DNA of 64,000 nt from Actinomycetes bacterium (GTDB taxonomy: Bacteria; Actinomycetota; Acidimicrobiia; Acidimicrobiales; RAAP-2). Location: NCBI GenBank assembly GCA_021785695.1, contig JAJYEQ010000001.1:33321-97320 (forward strand), given 5' to 3'. The notes beneath the pieces were generated by a model. It ran no database searches and had not been told where the DNA came from. It was given only the letters and a program-made list of their open reading frames with translations. Shown here in pieces: positions 34,774 through 44,945 of this stretch. A program made the translations under genes and the position numbers. The first letter of the stretch is position 1, and each line of letters opens with the position of its first letter.

Positions 34774-37700
34774 CTAGGACCCCGAGGCCGCGAAGCGCAC
34801 CGGGGCCGAGGCCGCCGAGGCTCCGCCCACCGAGACCGCGCGGACGCGGATCACGTGGGTGCCACTGAGGCCGAGCAGGCGGATGAACAGGCGTCCCTTG
34901 ATCGACTGCACCGTCCAGCGCTGCCCGTTGAGCAGGAACTGGTAGTAGGCGATGCGGGCCCCATTGACGTTGCTCGGCGCCCGCAGGTACACGACCACCA
35001 CGCCGCGCCCGCTGACGATCCGCACGATGCCCGGCACCGACGGCCGACCAGCGGGGACCACCGCCGGCCCGAACCCGGCGAGCGAGCTGCCGCCCGAGCT
35101 CCTGGCGATGACCGACACGTGGTACTGGACACCGTTGGTGAGACCCGTGACGGTGCACGACGTGGCCGACGTGGTCTGGCAGTAGTGCGACCCGGACGTC
35201 GCCGTCGCCGTCGCCACGTAGCCCGTCACCGTGGACCCGTTGGCCGCACCGGCCGTCCAGCTGATGGTCAACTGGCCGTTGCCGCGCTTGGCCTGCACGC
35301 CGGTCGGGGCCACCGGCACGTTGGCCCGCGGCGTGATGGCCGGGCTCTGGTAGGAGCTCGGGCCCGGGCCAACGGCGTTGCGCGCCATCACGGTGAACGT
35401 GTACGTTGTCCCGGCCGTCAGGCCGTTAACCGTGCAGCTGGTGACCGTGCTCTGGCAGGTCAGGCCACCCGGCGACGATGTCACCGTGTAGGAGCTGACC
35501 ACCGCACCGTTGGCGCCGGCCGCGGTCCACGAGACGGTGGCCGACAAGATCCCCGCCACCGCGCTGACCGTGGTCGGAGCCGAAGGCACCGTCTCGGTCG
35601 GGTACACCGCGTTGGAGGCCACCGAGGCCGCACTGGTCCCGTAGACGTTGCTCGCCGTCACGGTGAAGGTGTACGCGGTGCCGTAGAGCAGTCCGGTGAC
35701 CACACAGGTGCGCGAGGTGGTGGCCGTGCAGGTGGCCCCACCGGGCGTTGTGGTCACCGTGTAGGAGGTCGGCGGCTGGCCGGTGCTCGGGGCGTTCCAC
35801 GAGACGGTCGCCTGACCGGCGCCCGCTATCGCCGTCACCCCGGTGGGGGCACCGGGAATGTTGGTGGTCACCAGAGCGGTCGATGCTGCAGTGCCCGTCG
35901 CCGTCGTGCCGTTCGCACTGACGGTTACCAGCACGGAGACGTAGTCACTGACCTGGTTCACGGTCAGCACGAAGCTCTGGCCGGTGGCCCCGACGATGGG
36001 GGTGCAGTAGTAGGGGGACATGGGGACTCCGGCCGTCGTCGACGTGGAGCACGAGTACCACTGGTAACTCGTCGCGTACGTCCCCTGGGAGTTCACCGAC
36101 GCCGATGCAGTGAGCGTCGAGCCCACGGTGGCAGTCCCGGTGATCGTGACCGACGACACCGACAGCGTCGAGACCAGCGCGTAGACCGTCGAGGACGAGT
36201 AGGCGGTGATCGCCGTCGACGCGCCGCCCACGGTCACGCCGTTGCTGCCGGTCACGCCAACGAGGAAGTAGTCATTGACGTAGCCGCCGATCGGCGTGTA
36301 GGTCGGGCCAGTCGCCCCAGGGACCGCGGTGCAGCCCGCGGCGAGCGACGTGGACGTCGAGCCCACGACACTCCTGCACGCGTACCACTGGTAGGTCAGC
36401 ATCGGCGTTGGCGCTCCCTGCCAGGTTCCCGGCGATGCCGTGAGCGTCGAAGTTGTGGTCACGGCGGTCGCCGAGGGCGTCACCGTAATCCGGGGGTAGG
36501 TGATGATGGCGGGAACCTGCGTGGTCAGCGCCGACGCGCTCAGCGCGAAGGCCGTACCCGCGGGGCTAACCCCGTTGTTCGCGGTGACGAGCACGCCGAG
36601 GTAGTCGTTGCCCCCGTTGAGGCTGGCCTCATACAGTGTGCTCGGCGTGTAGCTGGCGCCGCCCGCCCCCGTGATCACGGCGCAGGTGGCCACTGAGGTC
36701 GCCGTGGACGGGCAGTCGTACCACTGGTACGACAGCGCGGCAGCCGGCCAGGCCGTGATCGTGGCGCTGGCCGACTCCGGGGTGGACAGCAACCCGGTCC
36801 CGCTGATCGCGGCCGTCCCCGTCGGGGCGATTGAGGTCAGTGCCGAGCCCGTCGTGGCGCTCCAAACGTACGTGCTCGAGGAGGCGATGGTGGCGCGAAC
36901 GACCAGGTCGAGGTACTTGCTCATGTCGGCGCTCACCGTCACGTAGGTCGCCGCGGTGGCCGTGGTGCCCGTCGCCGGCGAGCAGCCGGTGGTGTTGGAC
37001 GCCTGAGGAGTGGTCTGCTGGGGCACAGTACTCGCGCAGTCCTCCCAGATGTAGGCGAGGGTCGGCTGAGTCGTCCCCCCGGTGAAGTCCACCGAGGAGG
37101 TGTAGGACCCGTTGTTCGCGGCCGCGATGGTCACCGTGCCCGTCCCGAAGTTGGGGGTTGTCACCGCTGCAGTCTGGGCGGTGAAGTAGCTGGCGGCGTT
37201 GGCCGAGTTGGTGGCTATCACCTGGGCGATCACGAAGTCGCCGATGGCTGTTGGCGCGTACGACGACGTTGTCGAAGTCCCCGATGAGGTGCAGTCGGTG
37301 CCAATCGCGCCGGGCGCACTGGTCCCGACCTCACTGGATCCCGAGGACCAGCTGGGACTGGTGCCGCAGAGCCACCACGCGTACGTGATCGTGGGCGTGG
37401 GCAAGCCCGACCACGCGCCCGCCGAGACCGACAGCGTGTCGCCAACCGCCGCCGTGCCCGTCATGGCTGGAGGCGACGTCATGGTCGGGGCCACAGCAAC
37501 CACCTTGGCCGTGGTCGAGGCCGTGTAGCCGGTCACGTTGGTGGTGAGCCCGTTGTAGGCCTGGATGCCCGCGAGCAGGAAGTAGCCGATGTCGGCGCTG
37601 GCGTACGTGTAGACCACCGACGTCACGTTCGTCGCGGCGGGATACGTGGTCCCCAAGGCGACCGGCGAGCACCCCGACGGCAGCGACGTTCCCGCGGTCG

Positions 37701-38580
37701 ACGGCGAGGTCAAGCTGCATCGATACCACGTCACCGTGTACGAGGTGGGCGCTGGGTCGGCCGTCCAGCTCCCGAAGTTTGACAGGGCGACCGAGAACGA
37801 CCCCATCGCGCCCAGTGCCTGGCCGGTCGGGCTCGTCGGGGCCGTGCCGCCGATCGCGGCCGTCGTGGAGGCCGAGTACACCGTGGCTGATCCCATGGCG
37901 TTGGTGACCGTCTCCTCGGCCAGTACCCAGTACCCGTAGTCGTACGGTGTGAACTGATATGTGGGGCCCGTCGCCCCGCTGATCGCGCCTCCGCTGCACC
38001 CGCTGGCCAGAGAGGTCGACGTCCCGATCTGCGCGCTGGCGCTGCACCGGTACCACTGGTACGTCGTGAGTGTCGGGTTGGCCACGTCGAACGTAGTGCC
38101 CGTCAAGGAGGCAGTCGACCCCACGACGTTGGACCCCACGACCACTGCCAGGGTCGGGTTCGCCACGACGGAGGGAAGCGGCTCGGTCACCTGGGCGGTC
38201 GTCGCCCAGTAGTAGACGGACGGCGAGCCGTCCGTCATGATGACCGAGACATACTGCAGGTAGTCAGCCGCGACGACCGTGTAGGTCGTGTTGGTCGTCG
38301 ACGGGGCCGAGTCTTGCGTGCAGCCAGACGTCGACGGAGCCGATGCCCCAGTGCCGACGCCGATCGTGGACGACGCGCACGTGTACCACGCGTATGTCGC
38401 CGATGATGACGCGCTAGTCCCCGACGCTGTCAAGGTGTCAAAGACCTGCGCTGTCCCGCTGATGCTGACCGATTCAGACGCCCCCGCGACGCCCGCGAGG
38501 CCGGTCGTCAACAGCGTGCCCGCCGCGATCACCGCCCCGAGAACACTGCGCAGTCGATGTGCGAACAGATGACCGGTCAT
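34774..38580 (-). CDS. Giant secreted Ig-like/Fn3 repeat protein (1268 residues)
   Basis: Signal peptide: HRLRSVLGAVIAAGTLL onward. Residues to about 910 form some nine or ten Ig-like units, each with YxWYxC and a second Cys in the AGCTAVPGATGPTYTP type, then a D-Y/F-V-A-V-T-N strand. From about 912 come four Fn3 domains (PGAPTGVTAIAGAGQATVSW; PSAPTTVSAVAG; PVAPTGVQAKRG; PSVPGIVRIVSG). It has no anchor, sortase motif or catalytic site. GGGAGG lies 6 nt before the ATG. An adhesin or matrix role is inferred from the repeats only. Confidence 0.85.
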   Translation of the reverse strand: MTGHLFAHRLRSVLGAVIAAGTLLTTGLAGVAGASESVSISGTAQVFDTLTASGTSASSSATYAWYTCASSTIGVGTGASAPSTSGCTQDSAPSTTNTTYTVVAADYLQYVSVIMTDGSPSVYYWATTAQVTEPLPSVVANPTLAVVVGSNVVGSTASLTGTTFDVANPTLTTYQWYRCSASAQIGTSTSLASGCSGGAISGATGPTYQFTPYDYGYWVLAEETVTNAMGSATVYSASTTAAIGGTAPTSPTGQALGAMGSFSVALSNFGSWTADPAPTSYTVTWYRCSLTSPSTAGTSLPSGCSPVALGTTYPAATNVTSVVYTYASADIGYFLLAGIQAYNGLTTNVTGYTASTTAKVVAVAPTMTSPPAMTGTAAVGDTLSVSAGAWSGLPTPTITYAWWLCGTSPSWSSGSSEVGTSAPGAIGTDCTSSGTSTTSSYAPTAIGDFVIAQVIATNSANAASYFTAQTAAVTTPNFGTGTVTIAAANNGSYTSSVDFTGGTTQPTLAYIWEDCASTVPQQTTPQASNTTGCSPATGTTATAATYVTVSADMSKYLDLVVRATIASSSTYVWSATTGSALTSIAPTGTAAISGTGLLSTPESASATITAWPAAALSYQWYDCPSTATSVATCAVITGAGGASYTPSTLYEASLNGGNDYLGVLVTANNGVSPAGTAFALSASALTTQVPAIITYPRITVTPSATAVTTTSTLTASPGTWQGAPTPMLTYQWYACRSVVGSTSTSLAAGCTAVPGATGPTYTPIGGYVNDYFLVGVTGSNGVTVGGASTAITAYSSSTVYALVSTLSVSSVTITGTATVGSTLTASASVNSQGTYATSYQWYSCSTSTTAGVPMSPYYCTPIVGATGQSFVLTVNQVSDYVSVLVTVSANGTTATGTAASTALVTTNIPGAPTGVTAIAGAGQATVSWNAPSTGQPPTSYTVTTTPGGATCTATTSRTCVVTGLLYGTAYTFTVTASNVYGTSAASVASNAVYPTETVPSAPTTVSAVAGILSATVSWTAAGANGAVVSSYTVTSSPGGLTCQSTVTSCTVNGLTAGTTYTFTVMARNAVGPGPSSYQSPAITPRANVPVAPTGVQAKRGNGQLTISWTAGAANGSTVTGYVATATATSGSHYCQTTSATSCTVTGLTNGVQYHVSVIARSSGGSSLAGFGPAVVPAGRPSVPGIVRIVSGRGVVVVYLRAPSNVNGARIAYYQFLLNGQRWTVQSIKGRLFIRLLGLSGTHVIRVRAVSVGGASAASAPVRFAASGS

Positions 38581-38713
38581 GGGTGACCTCCCGAGCGTCG
38601 TTTCCTCAACCTGTTTAGCACGACCGCCGCCAGTCACCGACCACCCCGGCATCCTTGTCACCTGGTCGTAACATGATTCTCCGACTACTCCCAGGTTCGC
38701 GACCCGCCAGGTG

Positions 38714-38725
38714 GCCAGTACGCTG
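38714..38725 (+). promoter_or_regulatory. -10 region of the S51-like peptidase gene
   Basis: TACGCT ends 6 nt before GTG 38731, and a weak -35-like TTCGCG lies 17 nt upstream of it. The divergent giant-protein gene starts 150 bp away. Confidence 0.45.
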
Positions 38726-38730
38726 CGGGT

Positions 38731-39807
38731 GTGTCGACCGGCGTCATCGCGCTGCTGGGGTCCGGGGAGACCGCCCCGGGCATGGTCCGGGTCCATCGCG
38801 GACTCCTCGCGCGCTACGACGCGCCGCGGGCGGTCCTGCTGGACTCGACCTACGGGTTCCAGGAAAACGTCGCCCAGATGACGGCCAAGCTGGTGGCCTT
38901 CTTTGCCACCTCGCTCCACGTCGACCTGGAGGTCGCCTCGCTGCCCCGCTACGGGGCCGCCACCCCCCTCCAGCGCCAACTGGTCAAGGACCAGGTGGCG
39001 CGGGCCGACTACGTCTTCGCCGGGCCGGGCAGCCCCTCCTACGCCCGCGACCAGTGGACGCCCCTCGCCCTGGTCGACGACCTGGCCCGAGCGCTCGGCC
39101 GCGGGGCCGCCCTGTGCTTCGCCTCGGCCGCCTCAGTGACCCTCGGGCGCCTGTGCGCCCCGATCTACGAGATCTACAAGGCCGGGGCCGACCCCGCCTG
39201 GCTACCGGGGCTGGACCTGCTCGGCCGCGTAGGCCTCGACTGTGCCGTGATCCCCCACTGGGACAACGCCGAGGGCCGGGACCACGACACCTCGCGCTGC
39301 TACCTCGGCGAGCGCCGCCTGGCCCTCCTGGAAGACGCGCTGGCCCCCGAGACGGCCATCCTCGGCGTCGACGAGCACACCGCCCTGATCCTCGACTTCG
39401 CGCGTGACGTCGCCACGACGACGGGTCGGGGCCGGGCGTGGTGGCGACGCGGCGCCGAGGTGCGCGAGCTCGGTCCCGAGCAGACACCTCTGGCGCTGCT
39501 CCGCCCCGGCGTCCGGGTCCCCTCGTTCGCGCCCGGCGCCGCGCAACCCCCCACCGCCGCGGTCGACGACCTCGGCGAGTCCGCGGCCCGCGGCGACCTG
39601 GTGGCCCTGGCCGAGCTGGTGCGCCGGGCGGCTCCCCGCCGCGCGGGCCTCTCCCCCGGCCTCACCGACGCCATCGTTCGGGCCCGCGCGGCGGCGCGGC
39701 GCGCTGGCGACTTCGCCCTGGCCGACCGGCTCCGCGACGAACTCGTCGCGGCCGGCATCGAGGTCCACGACCCGGCGACCTACCCGGCCCCGGCGCCACC
39801 CGCCTGA
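38731..39807 (+). CDS. S51-like peptidase domain fused to a CysRS C-terminal-like helical tail
   Basis: A protein of 358 residues. The N-terminal ~260 residues have the glutamine-amidotransferase/peptidase S51 plan: IALLGSGETAPGM, VFAGPGSPSYARDQW, LCFASAASVTLG (nucleophile-elbow Ser) and CAVIPHWDNAEG. The last ~60 residues, ARRAGDFALADRLRDELVAA then GIEVHD, match the final helices of cysteinyl-tRNA synthetase; compare RNWAAADHYRDELVSRGW of cysS in this window. Function unknown; a link to Cys-tRNA or DNA/RNA binding is speculation. Confidence 0.75.
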   Translation: MSTGVIALLGSGETAPGMVRVHRGLLARYDAPRAVLLDSTYGFQENVAQMTAKLVAFFATSLHVDLEVASLPRYGAATPLQRQLVKDQVARADYVFAGPGSPSYARDQWTPLALVDDLARALGRGAALCFASAASVTLGRLCAPIYEIYKAGADPAWLPGLDLLGRVGLDCAVIPHWDNAEGRDHDTSRCYLGERRLALLEDALAPETAILGVDEHTALILDFARDVATTTGRGRAWWRRGAEVRELGPEQTPLALLRPGVRVPSFAPGAAQPPTAAVDDLGESAARGDLVALAELVRRAAPRRAGLSPGLTDAIVRARAAARRAGDFALADRLRDELVAAGIEVHDPATYPAPAPPA

Positions 39808-39974
39808 TCCTCGCGGCACCCCTGGCCGCGACGCCGCCGTCCCCCGTGACGCCCACGGCCACGGGCGCCTCACCCGTCCGCGACGCCTCGGGTGGCGCCC
39901 CGCGACGACTGCGCGGGCCGCTGCGGGCCCCCTCACGGGGCGCTAGCCGGGATGCCACCCGGCTGTCACCCAGA

Positions 39975-40018
39975 AAAGGCGATGGCCCCCTCTCCCGCAG
40001 GAGAGGGGGCCATCGCCC
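39975..40018 (-). terminator. Intrinsic terminator of the 1637-residue protein gene
   Basis: Perfect 18-bp stem (39979-39996 with 40001-40018) and a 4-nt loop, starting 14 bp after the stop codon. On the minus strand it is followed by TTTT, making it the best intrinsic terminator in the window. Confidence 0.9.
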
Positions 40019-40031
40019 TACTGCGAACTGC

Positions 40032-43000
40032 TCAGCGCAGGCGCAGGTTGAACTTCACCGTGATGGTCTGACCCTTGGCGAAGGTGATCGTGAACACGTG
40101 CACACCACGTGCCGTGTTCTTCGGCGTGTGCACGACCAGAGTCAGGACCGACCCCGAGTCGTGGCTCACGCCCACCTTCACGCCGGCGGCGTTGGCCGTC
40201 ACCTGTGGCTGACCGTAGAAGTACCGACCCGTCACCCGAACCGTCGTCACGAGCGCAGCCGTCTTCGACGTCCACACGGCGCCGACCGTCCGGAAGGCCC
40301 GCGGGGCCTTCGGCAGGGTGTTGGGGTTGACTCCACCGTTCAGGGCGAACGTCACCGTGCCGCCATCCGGGTTGGTCAGCGTCACGTTGCTCGACGTTCC
40401 CGACGTCGCGTTGGAGTCCGTCGACACCAGCAGGGTGACCGTGGTGGGCGTCGAGGAGACCGCCGACACCGTGTAGTCACTGTTGCTGGACGTCGCCGTG
40501 ATCCCCTGCTCGAAGCCGGTCCCGTTGATGACGACCTCGGTGTTCGAGGTGAACGTCGGCACGTAGTAGGTGCCGGTCACCGTCGGACCGGGGCTGACCA
40601 CCAGCTCGCCGGGAATCGTGACCGAGCCACCCGTGGTCGGGTTGGTGATCACGACGTCCAGCGTTACCGGCGTCGAGCCCGAGAAGCTGGTGAAGGTCAC
40701 GGGGACCGTCAGCAGCGTGCCCGGGCCGTTGACCGTGGCCGTGCCGAAGCTGGCCACGCCCGCCGTCGGCGTGGAGACCGTGGCGCCCTCCTGGAAGCCC
40801 GTTCCCACGATGGTCAGCGTCTGCTGACTGCCCGCGAGGAACGACAGCGGAGCGCCGGTGGCCACGGTCGTCGCCGCCTGCCCGTTCACCGAGGCGACTG
40901 TCGGCCGCGGCAGAACCTGGAAGGTGGAAATGGCCGTCGAGCCATCCGGGTTGGTTACGACGAAGTCGTAGATCCCGTGCGCGACCCCCGTCGCGGCCAC
41001 GGCCACGTTGCCGGTGATCAGACCGGGCAGAACGCTCACGCCGGTCACGGTGATGCCCGGAACCGGGGTCCCGTTCGTGTCCGTGACACTCACCGTCGCC
41101 CCCGACAGGAACGCGGTGGTGGTGCCGTACGTCACAACATCATTGATATTGACGGCCGTGCCGGCCGGGCCAAGGTTGGCGCCGAGGGTCACGATGCCCG
41201 TGGTCGGGTCGTAGCCCGTCACCGGCGCCATGAAGCCCGTCGTCGAGTCGACCAGCATGCCGTACACCGAAGCGGGCCTCGGGTACAGGAGCACAGTGTT
41301 CCCGGCACCTGTACCGGAAGTGACCGTGACAGGCTGGCTACTGGCCCCCACATTGATGGTGAAGGGGCTCGACGTCCCCGCCGCCAGGGCGGTCGAGGTG
41401 TTGGCGGCGGCCACCGGGTTGTTCAGGGCAATCGCCGGCGCGTCAACCGCCACCGCCGTTGTAGCGGCGCTGGGAGCTCCACCGGACGTCAGCGTGAACA
41501 CCAGGTAGCCGTTGGCCTCCATCGGCAGGGTCGCCGGGATGGTCACCACCAGGCTGTTGGGTCCGTTGAACGTCACGTCCGCCACCGGTACCTGCAGCTC
41601 GTACCAAGGATTCGCATGACCGTAGCCGACAGGCAAGAACCCAGCATCGAAGACCGAGTAGTAGACCGCCGGCAGATCCGCCTGCGGCGTCGCCTGCGTG
41701 AACCCGAAGCCCTGGACGCCGCTCAAGACGTACGACGTCATCGGGCTCTGGACGCTCTGGCCCGAGGCCGGGGTCACGGAGGCGACCGTCGGCATCGAGA
41801 CGTTCAGGACGTTCGCCGAGCTCGCGCTGCCCCCGTAGCCATTGACCACGAACAGGTCGTGGGCTCCGTTGCTCGCTCCATTCCCGACTTGCACCGTGGC
41901 GGTGATCGTCGTCGACGACACCGTCGTCACTCCGGTCACATTGACGCCGTTGAAGTCAGACCCTAAGCCCGTGCCCAAGTCCGGTCCACCAGCGAGGTTG
42001 CCGGCGTCGGCCAGGAACGTCAGTTGCATGCCCGAAGTGAACCCCGTCCCGGTGATGGTGATGGGGGCCGACTCGCCCGCCGTCAGGGTGGGCAGCGCCT
42101 GGACCGAGGTGATGGTGGGCTGCGCCCCCACCGACAGGTACGGGCCGGGGCTCGTCGACGTGGGCACGGAGGCGGTCCCCGAGCCGTTCAGGTCGGTGAC
42201 GGTCACCTCGATGCTCGTGTTCACCGGTGTGCCCGGTGCCACGATGATCGGGACGTACAGGTCCGTGGCCGTGGAGGAAGACGACACGGGCCCGAACGTC
42301 ACGCCCGGCGTGGTCGAGCTGACCACGTAGTCACTGGCGGCACTGGCGCCCGTTTCACCGAACGTTCCGTTAATGAGCAAGGTGGGCAGTCCGTAACCAC
42401 CCAAGGCGCCCGAGTTGGGCTCCACGATGGCTGGTCCACTACCAACGGTCGGCGCAGGTTGACCCTGGAACAAAATGCTCAGGCCCGCGATGCTCACGCT
42501 GGACGTAGCCGTCGTGGCAAAGGGGATGGCCGTGGTCGTTCCCGCCGCGTTGGTAACGAAGGCGTCGTAGGAGGCGGCGACCTGCGGTCCCGCCGACTCG
42601 GAGACGATGTCACCCTGCGCGTGGGCGTAGGTCAGCGGAGCTGTCAGCGGGATCGGCGCGGACGTGCCGGCCGCCGTCGGGCCCGGACCCGTGAACGTCA
42701 GCGACGTTCCCGAACTCTCCGCCGTGGCCGCACCACTCGTCAGCGTCACGACACCGGTTGAGGAGTCGTAGCTGGCAACGGTGCCGATGGAGGCCCCGCC
42801 GGTGGTCGCCGTCACCACCATGCCCGCGACGATCGGGTACGTCGTGTACGGTCCGTTCCCCGCGGCATTGAGAATGTCAAAGGTCGTAGCACCGACTTGC
42901 GTCCCGGTGGTTATTACTTGCTGGGTCTGGGGATACCACGTTGCGGGGTTCCAGGTCGACGCGACGGTCACCGTCTCGTTGGCCAAGGTCCCCGGGTCAC

Positions 43001-44945
43001 CGCCCACCACCAGGGTCTCCCCCGGCATGACGGTGTTGCCGGAGGTGGCAAGGTTGAGCCACGTCTGACCGGGGTTGGCGGCCGTCTGGAGCGCTGACAC
43101 CTCAGTCAGCGCGGTGGAGCTCTGGGTCGCGGGGACTGTCACGCGCACGGTGGCCGTGTCGGCACCCGTTGCGACGATCGTGCCGGTGAGGCCACCGACG
43201 TTGGATCCCGCGGCGTCCGCGAACGCGATGGTCGAGCCCGTGGTCAGGTTCATGCCCGGATACGTCAGGAAGAACGTGTAGGTCCCCGGAGCAAGGTTGA
43301 AGCCGTTGGTCAGAGACTCCAGGTTTCCCTGGTCGTTCATGTACTGCCACGTGCCGAGGCTACCGCCTACGGACTGCGAGAAGGTCATCCCCGCAACCTG
43401 GGCGGTTGCGGTTCCGTTGTTGACGCTCAGCGTGAAGGGAACGGCAGGGGCGCCGCCGCCACCGGCCACGGGCCACTGGACGACGGTGCCCGACGGGTGC
43501 GCCGACGCCGTGGGCGTGGTCAGCACCGCGGCACTGGTCGCCGGCGTCAGCGCGGCCACCGTCGACACGTCACCGGTGTCGGTGAAGGTCAGGTTGGTGT
43601 ACTGCGAGATGCCCGAGAGGTTGGTCAGGGGAAGGGCGTCGACACCCGCCGGGACCGCCGCAGTCAGCGAGGTCTGCAGGTTGGCCGGCAGGTAGTACGC
43701 GATGAGCGCGTAGCCATTCGACGGGTCCACGCCAACCACGGCGCCGGTGAAGGAGACCGTCCCCGTGGACAGGGTCACCGTGGAACCAGTCGTGATGGTG
43801 AAGCCGGGACTCGGCTCGACCACGATGTAGCCGTTGCCCGTCGTGAGGTTCGTCTGCGCCCCGAGGTAGGACTCGGGGGCGGTGTCGACCGTCAATGTGG
43901 CAGCCCCGGCCGGAGCCGCGCCGGGCGTGCCAATGCCGAGGGCATTATTGGCCGTGACCATGGTGCCGTCGGGGTTGATGACGGTCACGTTGACCTGGTC
44001 TCCGGCCAATGTGTTGCCCGACACCGTGGCGCTGAAGGTCAGCGTCGTGCCGTTCACCACCGTCGGGGCGCTGAAGGTGGCGCCGTCGACGAGTGCCGGA
44101 ATGGTGGTGCCACCAAGCTGCACCGAGGCCCCGCTCTCAAAGCCGGAGCCCGTGACGGTGACGGTCTCGGAGGTCGTCCCACCCTCCCAGTCGACGTAGC
44201 CGGTCTGGCTGGCCACGCTCACGCCGGTGATGGTCGGGCCGGTGACCGTCACGGTGAACTGGGCGACGCCGATGGACACCTGGTAGGTGCCGACGATGCT
44301 GCCCGTGGCGTAGAAGGTCAGGGTCGTGCCGTCGGCCGAGACGCTCTCACTCGCGGTCGGGATCGTCAGGCCGCTCACCCCGCCGTTCGTCGGTCCGAGG
44401 ATGCTCGCCGTGCCGGTGGACAGGCCCTCACCGGTGACGGTGATGAGGCGAGTCGATCCCACGGCGATCGAGTTCGGCACCGCGCCGTTCGAGCTGCCCG
44501 TCGGGTCGACGCCGAAGGCCGAGGCCAAGGTGGCCGAGCCGTTGGTGTCGGTGATCGTGATCGGGTAGTAGCCCGGGGTCGTGCTAGCCGACGTGTAGAG
44601 GACCACCTGGGCCTCGGACGTGGACAGCTCGGTCACCTGTCCCTGGACGCCCGGGGCGGTCGTGGTGACCGAGGGCGTGCCATTGTTATTGGCGAAGCCC
44701 GACCCGAAGACGTAGAAGACGAGCGTCGAGCCGGCCGCACCGTAGGGGAGCGACCCGCAGGTAAGCGGGTACGGGTTCGTGCTCACCGGCGAGGAGCCGA
44801 GCTGACTGCAGGTGATCGTCGGATTCGTTGTGCTGGCGGCACCGGCCGTCGTGGCGAAAGCCACCGGCAGGGCTGCAGCCACCATCACGGCACCGGCGGA
44901 GACCGCCTTCACCATGTGGCGCGATATCCGTCGCAAAGTATTCAT
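40032..44945 (-). CDS. Giant secreted IPT/TIG-like repeat protein (1637 residues)
   Basis: Signal peptide (MNTLRRISRHMVKAVSAGAV onward to TTAGAAS). The rest is a chain of IPT/TIG-like beta-sandwiches marked by VTGxGFxxGAxV, for example LTIVGTGFQEGATVSTP and EVVINGTGFEQGITATSS, with N-terminal cysteines in ITCSQLG and LTCGSLPYG. The last ~85 residues (RVTGRYFYGQPQVT, VSHDSGSVLTLVV) form a domain shared with the next giant protein. GGAAGG precedes ATG 44945. No anchor or enzyme motif. A surface adhesin or layer role is inferred. Confidence 0.85.
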   Translation of the reverse strand: MNTLRRISRHMVKAVSAGAVMVAAALPVAFATTAGAASTTNPTITCSQLGSSPVSTNPYPLTCGSLPYGAAGSTLVFYVFGSGFANNNGTPSVTTTAPGVQGQVTELSTSEAQVVLYTSASTTPGYYPITITDTNGSATLASAFGVDPTGSSNGAVPNSIAVGSTRLITVTGEGLSTGTASILGPTNGGVSGLTIPTASESVSADGTTLTFYATGSIVGTYQVSIGVAQFTVTVTGPTITGVSVASQTGYVDWEGGTTSETVTVTGSGFESGASVQLGGTTIPALVDGATFSAPTVVNGTTLTFSATVSGNTLAGDQVNVTVINPDGTMVTANNALGIGTPGAAPAGAATLTVDTAPESYLGAQTNLTTGNGYIVVEPSPGFTITTGSTVTLSTGTVSFTGAVVGVDPSNGYALIAYYLPANLQTSLTAAVPAGVDALPLTNLSGISQYTNLTFTDTGDVSTVAALTPATSAAVLTTPTASAHPSGTVVQWPVAGGGGAPAVPFTLSVNNGTATAQVAGMTFSQSVGGSLGTWQYMNDQGNLESLTNGFNLAPGTYTFFLTYPGMNLTTGSTIAFADAAGSNVGGLTGTIVATGADTATVRVTVPATQSSTALTEVSALQTAANPGQTWLNLATSGNTVMPGETLVVGGDPGTLANETVTVASTWNPATWYPQTQQVITTGTQVGATTFDILNAAGNGPYTTYPIVAGMVVTATTGGASIGTVASYDSSTGVVTLTSGAATAESSGTSLTFTGPGPTAAGTSAPIPLTAPLTYAHAQGDIVSESAGPQVAASYDAFVTNAAGTTTAIPFATTATSSVSIAGLSILFQGQPAPTVGSGPAIVEPNSGALGGYGLPTLLINGTFGETGASAASDYVVSSTTPGVTFGPVSSSSTATDLYVPIIVAPGTPVNTSIEVTVTDLNGSGTASVPTSTSPGPYLSVGAQPTITSVQALPTLTAGESAPITITGTGFTSGMQLTFLADAGNLAGGPDLGTGLGSDFNGVNVTGVTTVSSTTITATVQVGNGASNGAHDLFVVNGYGGSASSANVLNVSMPTVASVTPASGQSVQSPMTSYVLSGVQGFGFTQATPQADLPAVYYSVFDAGFLPVGYGHANPWYELQVPVADVTFNGPNSLVVTIPATLPMEANGYLVFTLTSGGAPSAATTAVAVDAPAIALNNPVAAANTSTALAAGTSSPFTINVGASSQPVTVTSGTGAGNTVLLYPRPASVYGMLVDSTTGFMAPVTGYDPTTGIVTLGANLGPAGTAVNINDVVTYGTTTAFLSGATVSVTDTNGTPVPGITVTGVSVLPGLITGNVAVAATGVAHGIYDFVVTNPDGSTAISTFQVLPRPTVASVNGQAATTVATGAPLSFLAGSQQTLTIVGTGFQEGATVSTPTAGVASFGTATVNGPGTLLTVPVTFTSFSGSTPVTLDVVITNPTTGGSVTIPGELVVSPGPTVTGTYYVPTFTSNTEVVINGTGFEQGITATSSNSDYTVSAVSSTPTTVTLLVSTDSNATSGTSSNVTLTNPDGGTVTFALNGGVNPNTLPKAPRAFRTVGAVWTSKTAALVTTVRVTGRYFYGQPQVTANAAGVKVGVSHDSGSVLTLVVHTPKNTARGVHVFTITFAKGQTITVKFNLRLR

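Noticed and set aside
34219..36696. Plus-strand frame of 825 codons
   Set aside because: It is antisense to the small membrane-protein gene and the 1268-residue secreted protein, which has a signal peptide, ordered repeats and a good ribosome-binding site.
39438..41966. Plus-strand frame of 842 codons
   Set aside because: It is antisense to the 1637-residue protein gene and crosses its terminator; the product is charged and repetitive.
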